Of a DNA stretch of 64,000 bases, positions 22,901-34,920 are shown one piece after another (position 1 is the first letter of the stretch; the number at the start of each line of letters is the position of its first letter). Made by a program: the position numbers and the translations under genes. Location of the stretch: assembly GCA_950022655.1 (NCBI GenBank), contig OX465579.1:136533118-136597117 (forward strand), given 5' to 3'. The stretch is from Alentia gelatinosa. Lineage: Eukaryota > Annelida > Polychaeta > Phyllodocida > Polynoidae. The notes under the pieces were generated by a model. It was not told the DNA's origin, ran no database searches, and worked only from the letters and a program-made list of their open reading frames with translations.

Positions 22901-24681
22901 GCTCACCTGGCGATGGAATGGAAGGGGGAGGTATGCTTGTGAGACCGGAAGAAGTAAAATACTAAGGGATACGCTGGCCCTCAGGAAATATGGGATTGAT
23001 AGAATTTGCCAGTTTTATTCTATATCCTGTGATGTGACGTTTATGTGCAGATTATTCTAGGATATGTATAAATCTTCCTTTAGCAGCAAAAAGAAACATT
23101 GGCTTTCAGCAATTTATTTTGATTTCTTGTTACTTTATCTGTCACTCGTCTTCGACTCGTGAAATTACGAAGCCAACAAAATGCGTGACATAGATAAACT
23201 CAGACTCAAACTCGTGACGTTTCTTGATATCACTAGCCAACCAGTTCAATTCTGGAAACGCCAAGGAACTACACCAGTCCTGCTTGATCACTTTTGTAGA
23301 CTTCCAAAACCGTATTTCAATATTCCCTTCTCTACTTCCCAGAATTTAAGATTAAGTTAACTCTCATCTATTCAAAAGCTAGGCATTGTTATCCTTCCCT
23401 ATAACATGTGTCAGTTTCTTCACGTGGTATGCCCTAAGTGTGACGAACGAGTATGTTAGTGTAACTTACCTATATACCACCTTTCCACCCTGTGGCCCCG
23501 AGCCATGTATAAACCCTCTGAATTGATGACGAACAGTCTCTCGTAGAAGCGAACTCACGCGAGAAAGAAATAAATCTTATTCAAATAAAGAGGCTGATTA
23601 TAAAAGAGGTCGTTTATTATCGTGTGATATGCTTGTTTTACCACTGGTCGACGTAAGGGGTCGGAGAGGGGGGCCTGTTTTACGCAGGTGCCTCTGGAGC
23701 ACGATGAAGACAAATCGTGCCGGAAACAGATGTGACGCTGCGGGTGGCGGCGCATGCTCAGCGCCGTGGAGATGTAAGCGGCGTTCCGTCCAAACGAATC
23801 GCTCTCCTGACACAAGTGGAATCTCCCACAGAAGTAAGGTGCCACAAAGCTAAATACCTGGATGATGGGAGGAGAGTGGAGGGAGAATGTACACGTGGTT
23901 AAAATACGGATTTCAACTGTAAGGAACTCATCCATAAGCTCTCTTTCATTGAATGATAAGATCGCCACAACGCATATAGCAACCGATATGGATACCAAAA
24001 GAACGTTTCTTTTTTCAATATGTTATATGCAGAGGCAACATCATGAGTCCTGAACATTCTACATTTATCTCAAGGTTCGAGATATAATCATCTTGGCAGC
24101 AAATTTCCTTTTCAAATGCATGGTGTAAGTGAGTTAAGTGCACACCTCCTGTGATGGATGACGTTGGTGAATTTAACCGGAGATTTTCCACATAAAAACC
24201 ATGCCCCCTTTTCCTACACATCAAAGAACGTATTAGCCATGTTGTTGTATGTTTCAGAACATCTGAGTAAACACATCACTGAAATATCGCCGTTGGAAGC
24301 TTAGCCAAACTAACCACAGGATCCTGCTGTCCCTGTTTTTCCCTTTGCTGTCCAAAGTTGTCAGTTTCCTGATAAGAGACAGTCATGTAAAATGACAACT
24401 GTTTAGATGACTCATTTGTAAACATATTCTGCATCCCAAATAAGAGAAATGACATTCACCATAATAATCTAAGTGTACATGGTGTCTGGTTGGTACAAAC
24501 AGCAAAATACTGTATTTGATAGATACTTACAACATGTTTAAATGTATTTGCATCATAGTTTGCAATTCTTCGCATTTTGAGTTGAATAGTTTGCGAGCAT
24601 TCATTTGGAGGTAGGTCGTCGAGACATTGGAAAGAATAATTGTGTTTCAGTCGCCATATCAATATTATGTTACATATATGT

Positions 24682-24688
<7 letters not shown>
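22901..24688. other. Gene-free stretch
   Basis: Includes a 147-codon minus frame (23555-23998) overlapping several others; no domain is recognised. No repeats seen. Confidence 0.45.

Positions 24689-24762
<74 letters not shown>
24689..24762. repeat. (TA)n microsatellite
   Basis: About 37 uninterrupted TA units. Confidence 0.98.
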
Positions 24763-24767
<5 letters not shown>

Positions 24768-24884
24768 GTACAGACTTCTATAAGCGATGCTTGTACGCGT
24801 TGAAAACATGGTTTCACATAAAAGAAATCTGATGATATACGTGTACGTTTGAGAGATTGGAGAGGCTGCTATCATCAGCACCCC

Positions 24885-25480
24885 ACCTGACCTAATCCCT
24901 TGCAGTCAAGTGGTCATCAGTGGTCAAACCCATCCGGCAAGGTCATTAGGGCTCAACTCCGAACCACTCAGGAGCAACCACTCGATGACCACTCAGCTGC
25001 GGTCAGGCGCCACTCCACAGTGACCACATTGTGTGTGCGTCTGCTGGATGGGTTTGGGGGCAACTGACAGTATTCCAGATCCCAATCAGTCTAATTAGGC
25101 TGGCTGTAGGTGGGATCATGGCACGACACAGTGAGGGTGATTAGAGATGGTCACTCGCTCAGAGGTCACCCCAGATAACGATCCCATCCTGTGGTGCATC
25201 GTGAGGAACGAGTCCGAGGAGGGGAGGAGAGGGATGGCGGGGGGCCTGTGAAGACAGGATCAAAGCGATACCGAAAGGCATGCACAGAGACCCCCTCCAT
25301 GGTTGGCAGGGGTCAGGAAGGTGACCTGTCCTGGTCTCAAGGCGGGGGACATGCGTACAAGAGGTTTTGAGCCCCTGTCCTCCTCCAGGGCGGCAAGATG
25401 GCTTTGATCTGCCGGCGGCTATCAGGTGTACACCACAGGTAGCGGCGCTGTAGCCTCAACACCCTGGAGTGCCCTGGAGT
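24885..25480. other. GC-rich block with recurrent GGTCA/TGACC half-sites
   Basis: AAACCCATCC (24926-24935) is inverted as GGATGGGTTT (25046-25055). Between and around them GTGGTCA, GACCACTC and GGTCACC recur many times. These are nuclear-receptor-type half-sites and could also be remnants of an old repeat. An AAGATGGC word occurs near 25395. No coding region is recognised. Confidence 0.3.
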
Positions 25481-25713
25481 GCCTAGAGTCGAGTATTGTC
25501 ATTTGGATAGTGATAAATCACCAACGAACGGTTATAAACCTCTCGAGTGCGGTTAGCAAGAAAAATGCCAAGTGGTCACTGACGTCATTGGAGGAAGGTG
25601 TCCTGGGGGTGGGGGAAGGTGACGTTCAGATGATATTGAATGGACAACAGTTCAATCCTCCTTACCCCTTTGTAATATAGCCATAGGATGAAGTAAGTTT
25701 TTTTTATTGAAAT

Positions 25714-25716
<3 letters not shown>

Positions 25717-25783
<67 letters not shown>
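25717..25783. repeat. (AT)n microsatellite
   Basis: About 33 AT units, followed by an interrupted ATAC/ATGT-rich tail to about 25860. Confidence 0.97.
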
Positions 25784-25790
<7 letters not shown>

Positions 25791-27232
25791 ACATATACAC
25801 ATATATACATTCATACATAAATACAAACAAACATATACATGTAGCCTATATATCATATACAGCATGTGCATGTCTAATGTATGCCCCCGGTAACCCCGAT
25901 AGGTGTCGTTGAAGGTACCTTGCGTCCTTCCAACAAACTCATAAAATGATCGCTTCTGACGCCCATCAGGAGCGTCTCTCTGAGAAATGTATTACTTCCC
26001 GTTTGAAATGAACAACTCGATCTACTGTTCCCCGCGTCCCTCTGAGGTGTATATTGTCGTCTGCTATATATCGACGTCTCTGCCAAGGGGTCTAACCACG
26101 GCTCTCTACTTTTCTTTCCCTTCCGCTTATTTCTCTGTCTCTTGTTATCTCTTTTCAATCTATCTTTTTTTTCGCTCTGAGACGACATTGGACGTCACTC
26201 AGCTCACGGGGAGTGTAGTCAGGAGGTCGTTTACGCGGTCGTTTTCGGGTGATTTAAGGCAGGTCAGACTTGTCGTGGGCGCGTAGCCAGAGGTGGTCTC
26301 TTCTCAAGACGGTGAGAGGGTGGGGGCTTCACAGAAGCCTCATTGTTGGAGGACCGTCTGCCCAACCATGACCACATCTGTATGGTATACAAGTGCCTTG
26401 TCGCCGGGCCCTTTGGTCCAGGAGACCGGCCGTGGCTGCCCGCATCGCCCGGGGTCAGTGGCCGCCTGGCCCGTCAAAACGCCCACTGAGCAGACGGTGT
26501 CTGCCTCGATGGTGCTTCGGGCCAAGCGTTCCCATTTTATCAGAGATGTTCACGCTGGAAAACCTACAGACCAGCGGGCAAAGCCTAAGGTGGTATGGTC
26601 TATATATATTTACTTCTACTAAAGAAGAGTCTGTCGACAACTTAATACCCATGGTCTTTTGTGTAATGAGTTGTTATTTGTAACTATATTTTCTCTGACC
26701 ATGAACAAGCCATATTGAAATATTGATACAAGAGAATGGGCATCTAGCCATACGTGAACCAGTATGATGGTCAGGTTACCAAATGTTACGCCTACTGCCA
26801 CAACCAGATGTCATTTAAAAGAGGTTCTGAGGACCAATCAGGAAGCTGCACAATAAATAATAGTTAATTGCACAAATTTGGCTTCTGGTGACCAGACATT
26901 TTCCTCTTTACGATTTTTGACTGATATATTTTCAGGTTCATTAAATGCGCATATATTTGAAAAATGGTATTTAGTTTTCATCATCTTCATAACATAAATG
27001 TACTTCTATAGATCAGATTTCAGGTGTTAGAATTGCCAATCACGTTTAATGGATAGGCCTACTGATCTCATAGTGTTAAGGATATAAGATCCAACTCATT
27101 GAAAATCTCCAACACCGAATGGAAGTGAGCAGTTGGTACCCCTCATTATTATCAACTACTATTAGACCCACTAACCAATGTCTATCACGCCCACATGACA
27201 TCACCCGGTGACAGAAACATGCGAATAAATAA

Positions 27233-27236
<4 letters not shown>
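25784..27236. other. Gene-free stretch
   Basis: 26170-26560 is GC-richer with frames of 60-109 codons on both strands and no domain. Nothing else recognised. Confidence 0.45.

Positions 27237-27304
<68 letters not shown>
27237..27304. repeat. (AT)n microsatellite
   Basis: About 33 AT units preceded by a short AAAT repeat. Confidence 0.97.
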
Positions 27305-27307
<3 letters not shown>

Positions 27308-28274
27308 ACATGTGATAGAATCAAGGCCTACATTAAATCTATGCATCGGGCCCTGTAACAAAGACAGCCTTGATTTTTCACAATTCAAACCGTCACCTTT
27401 ATTAGTCACATGATTTACACATCGGCAGGGGGTGTTCTTAGTCATGGTGTACTTCCAGCCCTCCAGCTGAGCCACTCAATCACCTGTCTGTCAGGCCCTA
27501 CTGGTTCCCAACCCACCTCTACCTCCAGAGGTGAGCAGGCTTTGTGGGCTGATATTTATGTTGAAGTGAGGAGATCTTAATTCGCCAGTCTGACACCATC
27601 TCTACATGATACTACGAATGGTTCGTCTTCAACCTGACGTATGTAACTTCTTGATAAATAATAGGTGCGGTATCATATCCGGTACATTCAAATGAGAACC
27701 TCTTTGAGTGGACCCCCCGCCAATGGTACATGATACATTGATGTCTTGTTAGTAGGTACACGTAGGCTATACATGTATCTACCTGTTAAAGTACACTGTA
27801 GTAAACACTATTCCCTCATGGTGTTATCATACCTGACAGATTCATAAAAGGCATTAAAGGATGTTATGCTTAAGTTTCCAGCAATAAGAACATACTTCCA
27901 AGCCGGCGACGGAGAGGTGAAATGGTCCTTCAGATTTATTCCTTCTATGTGTTCGTGATAAGAAAGAGGAAGAGGTATCAATTTTGTCATCTGTACGAGG
28001 TTTACAAGAATTTGGCTAATGGTATGTTTTGAATTAGATTTATAGCTATATAACGTATTGTCGAATTTCATGGAACACAAATAGAGTTTGAGTTATTTCT
28101 AAGAGGTTGGTTTAAAGAAATATTTTAGCTCATGAGCTACTTTACTAGTCTGATTTTATATTCGTGGTAGCTGCCGAGCAAAGGCCATGTAATACCATAT
28201 TATTTCTAAGACGTGGGTTTTTGGACGGGCTTTGGAGTTTTCCTTATTTTTTTAAACAAGTATATAAGAACAAG

Positions 28275-28277
<3 letters not shown>
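27305..28277. other. Gene-free single-copy stretch
   Basis: Nothing recognisable; a 90-codon minus frame (27808-28080) has no known similarity. Confidence 0.5.

Positions 28278-28339
<62 letters not shown>
28278..28339. repeat. (TA)n microsatellite
   Basis: About 31 TA units. Confidence 0.97.
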
Positions 28340-28340
<1 letters not shown>

Positions 28341-28989
28341 GTATATATGTTCATATGGTCTCCATTCTCGTGTCTGTTATATATATCACGATGCACTGTA
28401 TTGGGCCTATATGATAACTACACAAGTACTAGTATATACACAGGCAGAAAGCACAAACAAAATTAAAGGCTAGTGATATCGAGACCAGGAATGCAAAGGG
28501 TAATTCCTTTTTTAATTTGTTATTGCCGTTAAAACGATGGTCTTATATTGTCGTGGAGACCACTTTTGGTTGTTGACCGTTATCACGCAGAGTCAGAGAT
28601 GACTTTATTGAATGCTGATGACGATTGCTGGGATATAAGCTGACACATTAGAACTTGGTGAATTGGTACATTTCACCGCAATCTTTCTCGGTGTTGTGTT
28701 TGTTCAGGCTCTATGCTGAAATGATTTTATAGAAAGTTTAGGGGATGTGCAATACATACAGTAATTTGAAGAAACAACTTTTCCAATTATCATACCATAT
28801 ATATGCACCAGGCAAATGTTGTACAAGGTAAAAGACACTAAAGAACATTAAATATCTAACTCATATTTACATATTAACAATTGCCGTATGTGAGCATTAT
28901 ACTATAAGTTTTTCTGCTGAAACAATTTGCAGAAATTTGTCATTTACTTCAGCGTTAAAGGCCTACCCTGGACAGGAGGATGTATAAAT
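28340..28989. other. Gene-free AT-rich stretch
   Basis: Nothing recognisable. Confidence 0.5.
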
Positions 28990-29232
28990 GAACTAATACA
29001 TTTACTTCAGTATCTGGTCTGTTAAGTACAGACAAACCTGTTTTATCCACAGAACAGGATATAGACTCTTTCTTATTTTCTCAATTCTGTTCTCATCTTT
29101 GATGGTCAGGTAGAACTGATCCATGTACTTCAATATCAGGTCTGTTAAGCGGAGACAAACTTGTTTATCCACAAAACAGGATACAGACTCTTTTTTATTT
29201 TCCCAATTCTGTTCTCATCTTTGATGGTCAGG
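28990..29232. repeat. Direct tandem duplication, unit about 120 bp
   Basis: 28990-29112 and 29113-29232 align over nearly their full length. Shared words include GGTCTGTTAAG, AACAGGATA.AGACTCTTT and TCTGTTCTCATCTTTGATGG. They differ by scattered substitutions and small indels, so the duplication is not recent. No coding potential. Confidence 0.9.
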
Positions 29233-29251
29233 CTGTTATATGCTCGTGTCA

Positions 29252-29266
29252 CCCCCCCCCCCCCCC
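29252..29266. repeat. Poly(C) run
   Basis: Fifteen consecutive C, followed by TCCC. The minus strand is a long G-run with G-quadruplex potential. Confidence 0.95.
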
Positions 29267-30649
29267 TCCCATAAAAGAAAACCAAAAAAACACATATCAT
29301 TAACCTTAACCGTATCTGACATAGGGTGAATAATATTAGGCCATAGAACTACCACAATTAATGGCAGATCTACTTTGACACCAGCCTGATCCTCGAACAT
29401 TCAAATGTCCAGGAGATTTATGTGAGAAAGGGGGGAGGGTGGCTGGGTGGGAGGATATATGCGCCTTGCCCTCCGGATATCAACGCTTTGATTTGTGTGC
29501 CCGCTTGTCGCTTGATAAACATCCGCCGGACCTCCACATACCACTACAGAGGCCCCCTTGAAGTTTATTAATCAGTTATACACTCTGCTCACGGGAGGTC
29601 ACTTTGAGTGAATGGAGGACTGGCTCTATATATAAATATACGCTGTGAGATATCCGTTGGTGTACTCAATAGGTGCCTGTGTGGTTGTTATTTCTATTGT
29701 GAAACATGGGAGAGCTTGATGATCAAGGGGGTAGAGATACGGTTCGACCTTGACATGTGAACTCTACAATACATTTATAAAAGGTCTGGACTCAAAATTC
29801 TATGATTAATGTTTGTGTTTACTGTACCATAGTCTATCAGAACCACTTCTCAGTGTAATCTTTCTCAGCAGATATATATATATATTAGATACTAAGTTCC
29901 TTAGATACCCTCCGACTAGATTTTAGACACGAAAAGAACCGAGACAATGCGATAATATATATATATATATATATGTATGTATATATTATCGCCCATTAAA
30001 TATCTACTGTGATGTCGATGTCTTTTAGGCTCAAACGTTGTGTCAAATTTTAGTCTGCAATATTTTGCACGATTGGCTGAACAGATGGACAAAATGAAGT
30101 GCAGATTGACATAAATGACATTTCAATATGCATGCGTATATCATGGGTATGAGTGCGCATACATACATGTATACTGAAGATATATGTGTTTCAAAGGGAA
30201 GTTTGAATGACGAAAGGACCCTGTTGTGTATCTTTTAGATATTTTGTGCCTTCTAGTAAATACCAGCGGTAAATAGTGTGTTTTTCTATGTGTATCCTAC
30301 GAAGGTCACTGTGTAATACAATCGTCTACCAACTGTGCATGCTTATGATAGTTTTCAGTGTAGCCGGATAGATTTATTCTTTAAAGTGATATTCACTTCA
30401 TATAGAAGACTTTTAGTTTATTGACATTATATCAACCAGTGTCGATTATACTAATTATTGATAGTTATAAACCAGTGTAAGATGGTTTAATGGTGATAGA
30501 AACATCAATGAAGAGAGGTTATCGACCAATATGGGAATGAAGGATGGGAGTACATTATAGGGTCTTTAACAACCAGTGTAATAGGGAGACTGGTTGAACC
30601 GCCCATAGCTCATATCTGGTGGTGATAAAACGGGGTGTTGGGTGGTGGG
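29267..30649. other. Gene-free AT-rich stretch
   Basis: No gene recognised. Contains the AT hairpin at 29949-29992 and a short (TA)n near 29873-29885. Confidence 0.5.
29949..29992. repeat. AT-rich palindrome
   Basis: GCGATAATATAT (29949-29960) pairs perfectly with ATATATTATCGC (29981-29992), enclosing an (AT)n/TGTATG core. The GC clamps at both ends make this more than a plain microsatellite. No target-site duplication. Confidence 0.6.
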
Positions 30650-30860
30650 GAGAGGCGGAACGCCCTGTCCGATCAACCGTGAATCATCACAAGATGGCGG
30701 CTGGATTGCAGATAACGGCAGATAACGCCAGCGATGAACCCGCCCGCCGACGTCAGATGTAAGGCTCTCAGTGATTGGCTGGTTTGATCAACGAGTGTCG
30801 GGTCGATAGGTGATCAGCGAACTGCTTTATTGGGTCTGGGCGATATTCGGTGGTTTTGAC
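30650..30860. promoter_or_regulatory. Promoter-like motif cluster
   Basis: YY1-type AAGATGGCGGC at 30691-30701, a GACGTCAG CRE-like word near 30750 and an inverted CCAAT box (GTGATTGGCTGG) starting at 30771, in a CpG-rich block. Promoter role is inferred. Confidence 0.4.
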
Positions 30861-30999
30861 GCTGTGGCCGGGGTGAGGTAGCGGCATTTATCATTTACTC
30901 ATTACGCTCGCTATTGGAGCCTGTCGAAAGTATCGACGTGGGGCCTGGTTTATCAGGGCACCGCTTGGCAGTGCCTTCGAAAAGCGATGGACATGGATG

Positions 31000-31130
31000 A
31001 GCTCTATAAGTGATTGCTCATCCATCGGTCTTCCTCGGTTTCGGTGAAACCGGAAGGAGATGCTGCGCGACCACCGCATGCGCGATGACCCTATCATATG
31101 ACCCTCACCACCAGAGGTCGCGACCTGCAA
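31000..31130. promoter_or_regulatory. Promoter-like cluster with NRF1-, ETS- and CTCF-like sites
   Basis: ETS ACCGGAAG at 31049-31056, NRF1-type CGCATGCGCG at 31075-31084 and a CTCF-like CACCACCAGAGGTCGCG at 31106-31122. A 119-codon minus frame (30891-31250) crosses the block, with no recognised domain and a 75-codon frame opposite it. Confidence 0.35.
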
Positions 31131-31700
31131 CTGCAGCTTTATCGTGGCACAGTGCGAACAAGCATCGCACGGGAGAGCTTGATTATTGTTTCTCGTCTTT
31201 GATCCAAGCCCTTCGTTCGTATGCAAATTATGGATGAGTGTGTGTTCCACATAGAAGTACCCCGAGTGTAAGATAAGCCGCTAGAACTTCAACTCTGTTA
31301 TTCGTTGGTGGTATCGACTGGTTTTCTTATCACTTCATGGAGGTATTATATCCTGTAGGATGCGTCCTCTCTTCAAAACGCCTTATCGGGTTTTGAGGTG
31401 ATTTACAAGAACACAGGGGGCCTCTCGTACTCTAGTCCAGAAGTAAGTGAAATAAATACCACTTCACTCCATGAGCATTTCGGTTTGGTTTCTCATTTGC
31501 AGTGGATGGCCCGGGGGCACAGTTGTCGGTGTACACTGAGGAGGGGTGTCTGGCCACACAAGGGGTGGGGCAGAACCCTTGCCTAATGGTACCCTTGCTC
31601 GTTAGAGACAATAATTACTGTCATTTGGCCTAAATGGCATCCATATGTAAACAGCTGCCGACAATAGGACATTTGGAGACTGAGCGGACGTTAGTATTGT
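31131..31700. other. Gene-free stretch
   Basis: Nothing recognisable. Confidence 0.45.
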
Positions 31701-31704
31701 ATGC

Positions 31705-31722
31705 TGCTACTAGGGGGCGGTA
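31705..31722 (+). promoter_or_regulatory. Strong CTCF-like site
   Basis: TGCTACTAGGGGGCGGTA matches the CTCF core CCACTAGGGGGCGC at most positions, including the invariant AGGGGGCG stretch. It has the same orientation as the sites at 13771, 13811, 15692 and 31106. Judged by eye; binding is untested. Confidence 0.45.
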
Positions 31723-32380
31723 CCTGCCTGCGGGAGTCGGTCCTTAGACAGAGGGGTAAAGTGGGGGTGCGTCCAACCCACCCCTCTCCCGTTCACCACT
31801 AGCTGACCAGCGGTCAAGCCGTCAGGGTGGTCAAGCACCAGGTGATCACCCCATTTGTCGGCGTTCGGGTGTTCTTAATGAATTTCCAAGTAGCAAATAA
31901 ATCGTGCCTCGCCTGGCTGCTCAAAAGGCGGTGATGGGTCAGGGGTGTAGGATGGAGCGCTGGGGGGGTTCCAGCAGTGTCCACACAGACACACCCCACT
32001 GTCCACCAATCCTACCGCCTCCTCCAGTACCCAAACCACTGTCCTCCTCCCACTGATGGAGGAGGGCGGGGAATTGCAGTGCCCTTTGTCCCTCGCCAAT
32101 ATCCCCCGCATACCAAAACATATTTGACACTGAGGCCCCGAGAAGCATATGGGAACTGATGGCCCACTTAATTCCACGACTTCTAATCCGGTTGGGCTGG
32201 CGTGACAGGAACATTGGGCTGGCTGGCTGGATGCCTGGGAGGTAGGTAAGGGGTGGATGGGAGGTGTGCACGGGGGCGTGCATTTGAGATGTGGGGTGGG
32301 GGACTGGGGGTGAAACTCACTCCCCCCAGTGCAGCAGACGTTTGAAATACACCCCACCACCACAAAGGGGGATTCAATTT
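31723..32380. other. GC-rich block, no gene recognised
   Basis: A 162-codon minus frame (31875-32363) and a 114-codon one overlap each other and a 60-codon + frame. Content is Pro/Ser/Cys-rich without a domain. Probably a GC-composition effect. Confidence 0.4.
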
Positions 32381-32640
32381 ACCCGACTTTTATTGCTAGG
32401 TCGTAAATATCCCTCGTGGCCGATAAATCAGCGACAGGCCGAGTGAGTTTCGTGCTTCAACGTGCCTCTATGTGTAAAACAAACACACACGCAGGAGTTA
32501 AGCATCTATAATTTACTTTGAAATGATGGCGAATTGGTCGGGAAGCGGGTGCTTTTATTGTCAATGCGGGGGCCAAGGAGATAAATCCACGTCTCTGAGG
32601 GTGGTGCAAGGTGAGGAGGGGTGAGGCTATGGTGGCAGCT
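32381..32640. promoter_or_regulatory. Candidate enhancer with repeated Hox/Cdx-type sites
   Basis: CTTTTATTG occurs at 32387 and again at 32552 (in CTTTTATTGTCAATGC). GTCGTAAAT, a posterior-Hox-type word, is at 32400, and CCGATAAATCAGCG follows near 32420. These sit in moderately GC-rich unique DNA with few stops but no domain-like translation. Inferred enhancer. Confidence 0.35.
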
Positions 32641-34634
32641 GCAGTGCTGGGTGGCCCTTTAGTAAAGTGTGCAGGTAGGTGTGCAGGAGAGAGGTGGAGG
32701 GTATAGTTAGGTGCCCCGGGATATTTAAGGCTGTGCAGGTAAAAGACTCGGTGGGAGATGTTGGCCTACATACATGTACATGTTTGGTTGTTGACGTGCT
32801 TTAAGAACAACAAGGGAAGTTACGGATGACATAGTGAGGAGGGGATAAAGAGTTCAGCAGAAAGCTAAAGAGGGAGGGCCCTGGAGGAAAAGGAAGCAAC
32901 AGGATGTCATTAGTATTGTTACAAAAGACCAATATTTTAACAAATATGAAGTTTTCTTTGTTAATTCTTGTCCAATATTGCCTGCCTTACTCATGGAGCA
33001 TTTTCGACAGTTATCGATTGAGAAGTTCATTCAAATTTGTGGGGGAAAATATGGAGATTTTAATTCAACTTAATCATCTAGATACCAACAGGTATGCAGA
33101 TGAGAGTGTTGGTGGAATAGCAAAATGCAACAGCTATATCTTGCCACCTCCAGTAAGAGGTCAAATTTGTTATCTATGGATAGTACCTGAGACAGTACTA
33201 AAATGTTCCAAGCGTCATCTAAGTTATATCCTTGGTAATATTCTCACTACAAAGATTGAAGTAGAGGGATACACAGTCAAATCATAGTCCATCAGAATCC
33301 AATCACCTGACAGCCATATCATTGTTCAGAAAAAGGTTTCACTATTGTCAGGGGGTAGTATAATTTGGGACTGAGTGTGGATTTTTTGTTATGTTTAATT
33401 ACCGGACTTTTTCTCCCTTTTTTTAACCGTGTGGTTAGCAGCGCACGTTGACCGTGTCTATGATTTTACAGCCTGTCAGGAAAGAACAAGACACCCGTGG
33501 AATGAGCGACAGCAAGGAGAACTGGTTTTAGACGGACACACAGACAGACAGACTGACAGATGGATGACGGAGGCAGCCGTCAGCTCCCAGCGCGCATGCC
33601 TCAGCTGGTGCCCGGACGGTTGGCTGAGCTCTAGACACGTCTTCCTTCTAGCGGTTAATTCGGTGGGACAGGCGCAAAAAAACGCCATAGGCTCTAAGGT
33701 ATACTCATGTAGCCAACAACAAAGAGCTAACTCAGAAAAGCTGAAACATAGAAGAAATATAAGGCATCTACCAAGGCCCAGATCGCGTCAATACATCGGT
33801 GTAAAGTCACCTTTCAAAATCCTAATCAAGGGCATGCAGTGTCACGCCTTCCTAAGTTCTTTGGTGGTACTCTGCGAGTTTAGTTTTTGTCTGTGGCAGA
33901 GTAGGTATAGCGGAAGGCAGGTGAAAAGATTAGCTCTACTTTTCTTCTCTATACGTCAATGTTGTCCTGTTTGGGTGGCCATCTTTGGCTTAACCTTTCA
34001 AGACACTGATCCAGAACCATTTATGCTGTTCTAAATTAGGTTAGAATAGGTTACCCGATGAGGTTATCATAAATAATTGTATCAAATCAGTTCCGATGTT
34101 TCTTGATGCGTCTTTTCTTACAAATCGTGCAGGCAATGTATTTTCATTATTCATCAGTCAATAACGTTGACGATATACAGTGGACATCAAATTCAATCAT
34201 ATATCTATATCGGTCAGTGTGGGAAAATAGTGCCTTCGGTGTTGCTGGTTTCTCAGGTGTTACACCAATTTGAATAGGAACATCAGGCGGTACGTGCAGG
34301 CAGATTCTGTGGAAATGAATACTATGTAAGAGACACCTGAAATGAGTATTTCTGTCAGCACCATGACTACGTGTGTGACAATAATTCGCTCCCCTTGATG
34401 TGGGTGACACAGCTGAGTTGCTCAGGTAATACGTTGAGTGTTGTTAATGGGGATGGTGAGAAGTTAGCTGCGGCTGTACCAGAGACATGTGGCCTGCATC
34501 ACAGCCTTGTGAACTTCTTCAGCACACTCCCCATCGATCTGGCTGCTCCCGCTTTTTGTCTGTAGTTCAAGTGACTTTCTGCGTCCCAGGCCACGCGTCC
34601 CGGTCTGAGCTGTGTATGTACATGTAAATCGCAT
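32641..34634. other. Gene-free stretch with two unrecognised frames
   Basis: The + frames 32904-33287 (127 codons) and 33429-34034 (201 codons, the longest + frame) show no domain, signal peptide or repeat-derived similarity. The second includes a (CAGA)-type simple repeat near 33540 coding HTDRQTDR, which lowers its credibility. A pseudogene or non-coding transcript cannot be excluded. Confidence 0.35.
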
Positions 34635-34920
34635 AAGGCCCGGCGTCCACCTACTACGATAGAATCGTAGACCTCCCGATATGGCACCGATACAAAATGT
34701 CAAAATCGGTGCCATATCGGGAAGTTGCAAAATCGTAGACATATGTCTAGACATGCCAATCCACCACGCATTGTATGGGGGTTTTATCGGTGTCTAATCG
34801 CAGAACCGTGGTCAACTGCCCCGATATTATGTAACCTTCCGACGCGATTTTGATTTTTTATCGGGAGGTGCATCGGAGGGCATATCGGTGCCATATCGTA
34901 GTAGGTGGACGCCGGGCCTT
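34635..34920 (+). mobile_element. MITE family A, copy 1
   Basis: Near-perfect terminal inverted repeats AAGGCCCGGCGTCCACC... and ...GGTGGACGCCGGGCCTT, extending inward through TACTACGAT/ATCGTAGTA. Subterminal words (CCGATATGGCACC, CGTAGAC) recur in both orientations. Flanks read ATA|AGG and CCT|TAT, consistent with a TA target duplication. A second copy at 39449-39733 lies in the opposite orientation and a truncated one at 36157-36275. Non-autonomous; the superfamily is uncertain (Tc1/mariner- or Harbinger-like by the TA flank). Confidence 0.9.

Noticed and set aside
31875..32363. 162-codon Cys/Pro/Ser-rich minus frame
   Set aside because: Three frames are open in the same GC-rich DNA; cysteines have no regular spacing and no family resemblance.
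33429..34034. 201-codon + frame, possible gene
   Set aside because: No domain, includes a simple-sequence HTDRQTDR stretch, no start or splice context, and no support on either side.
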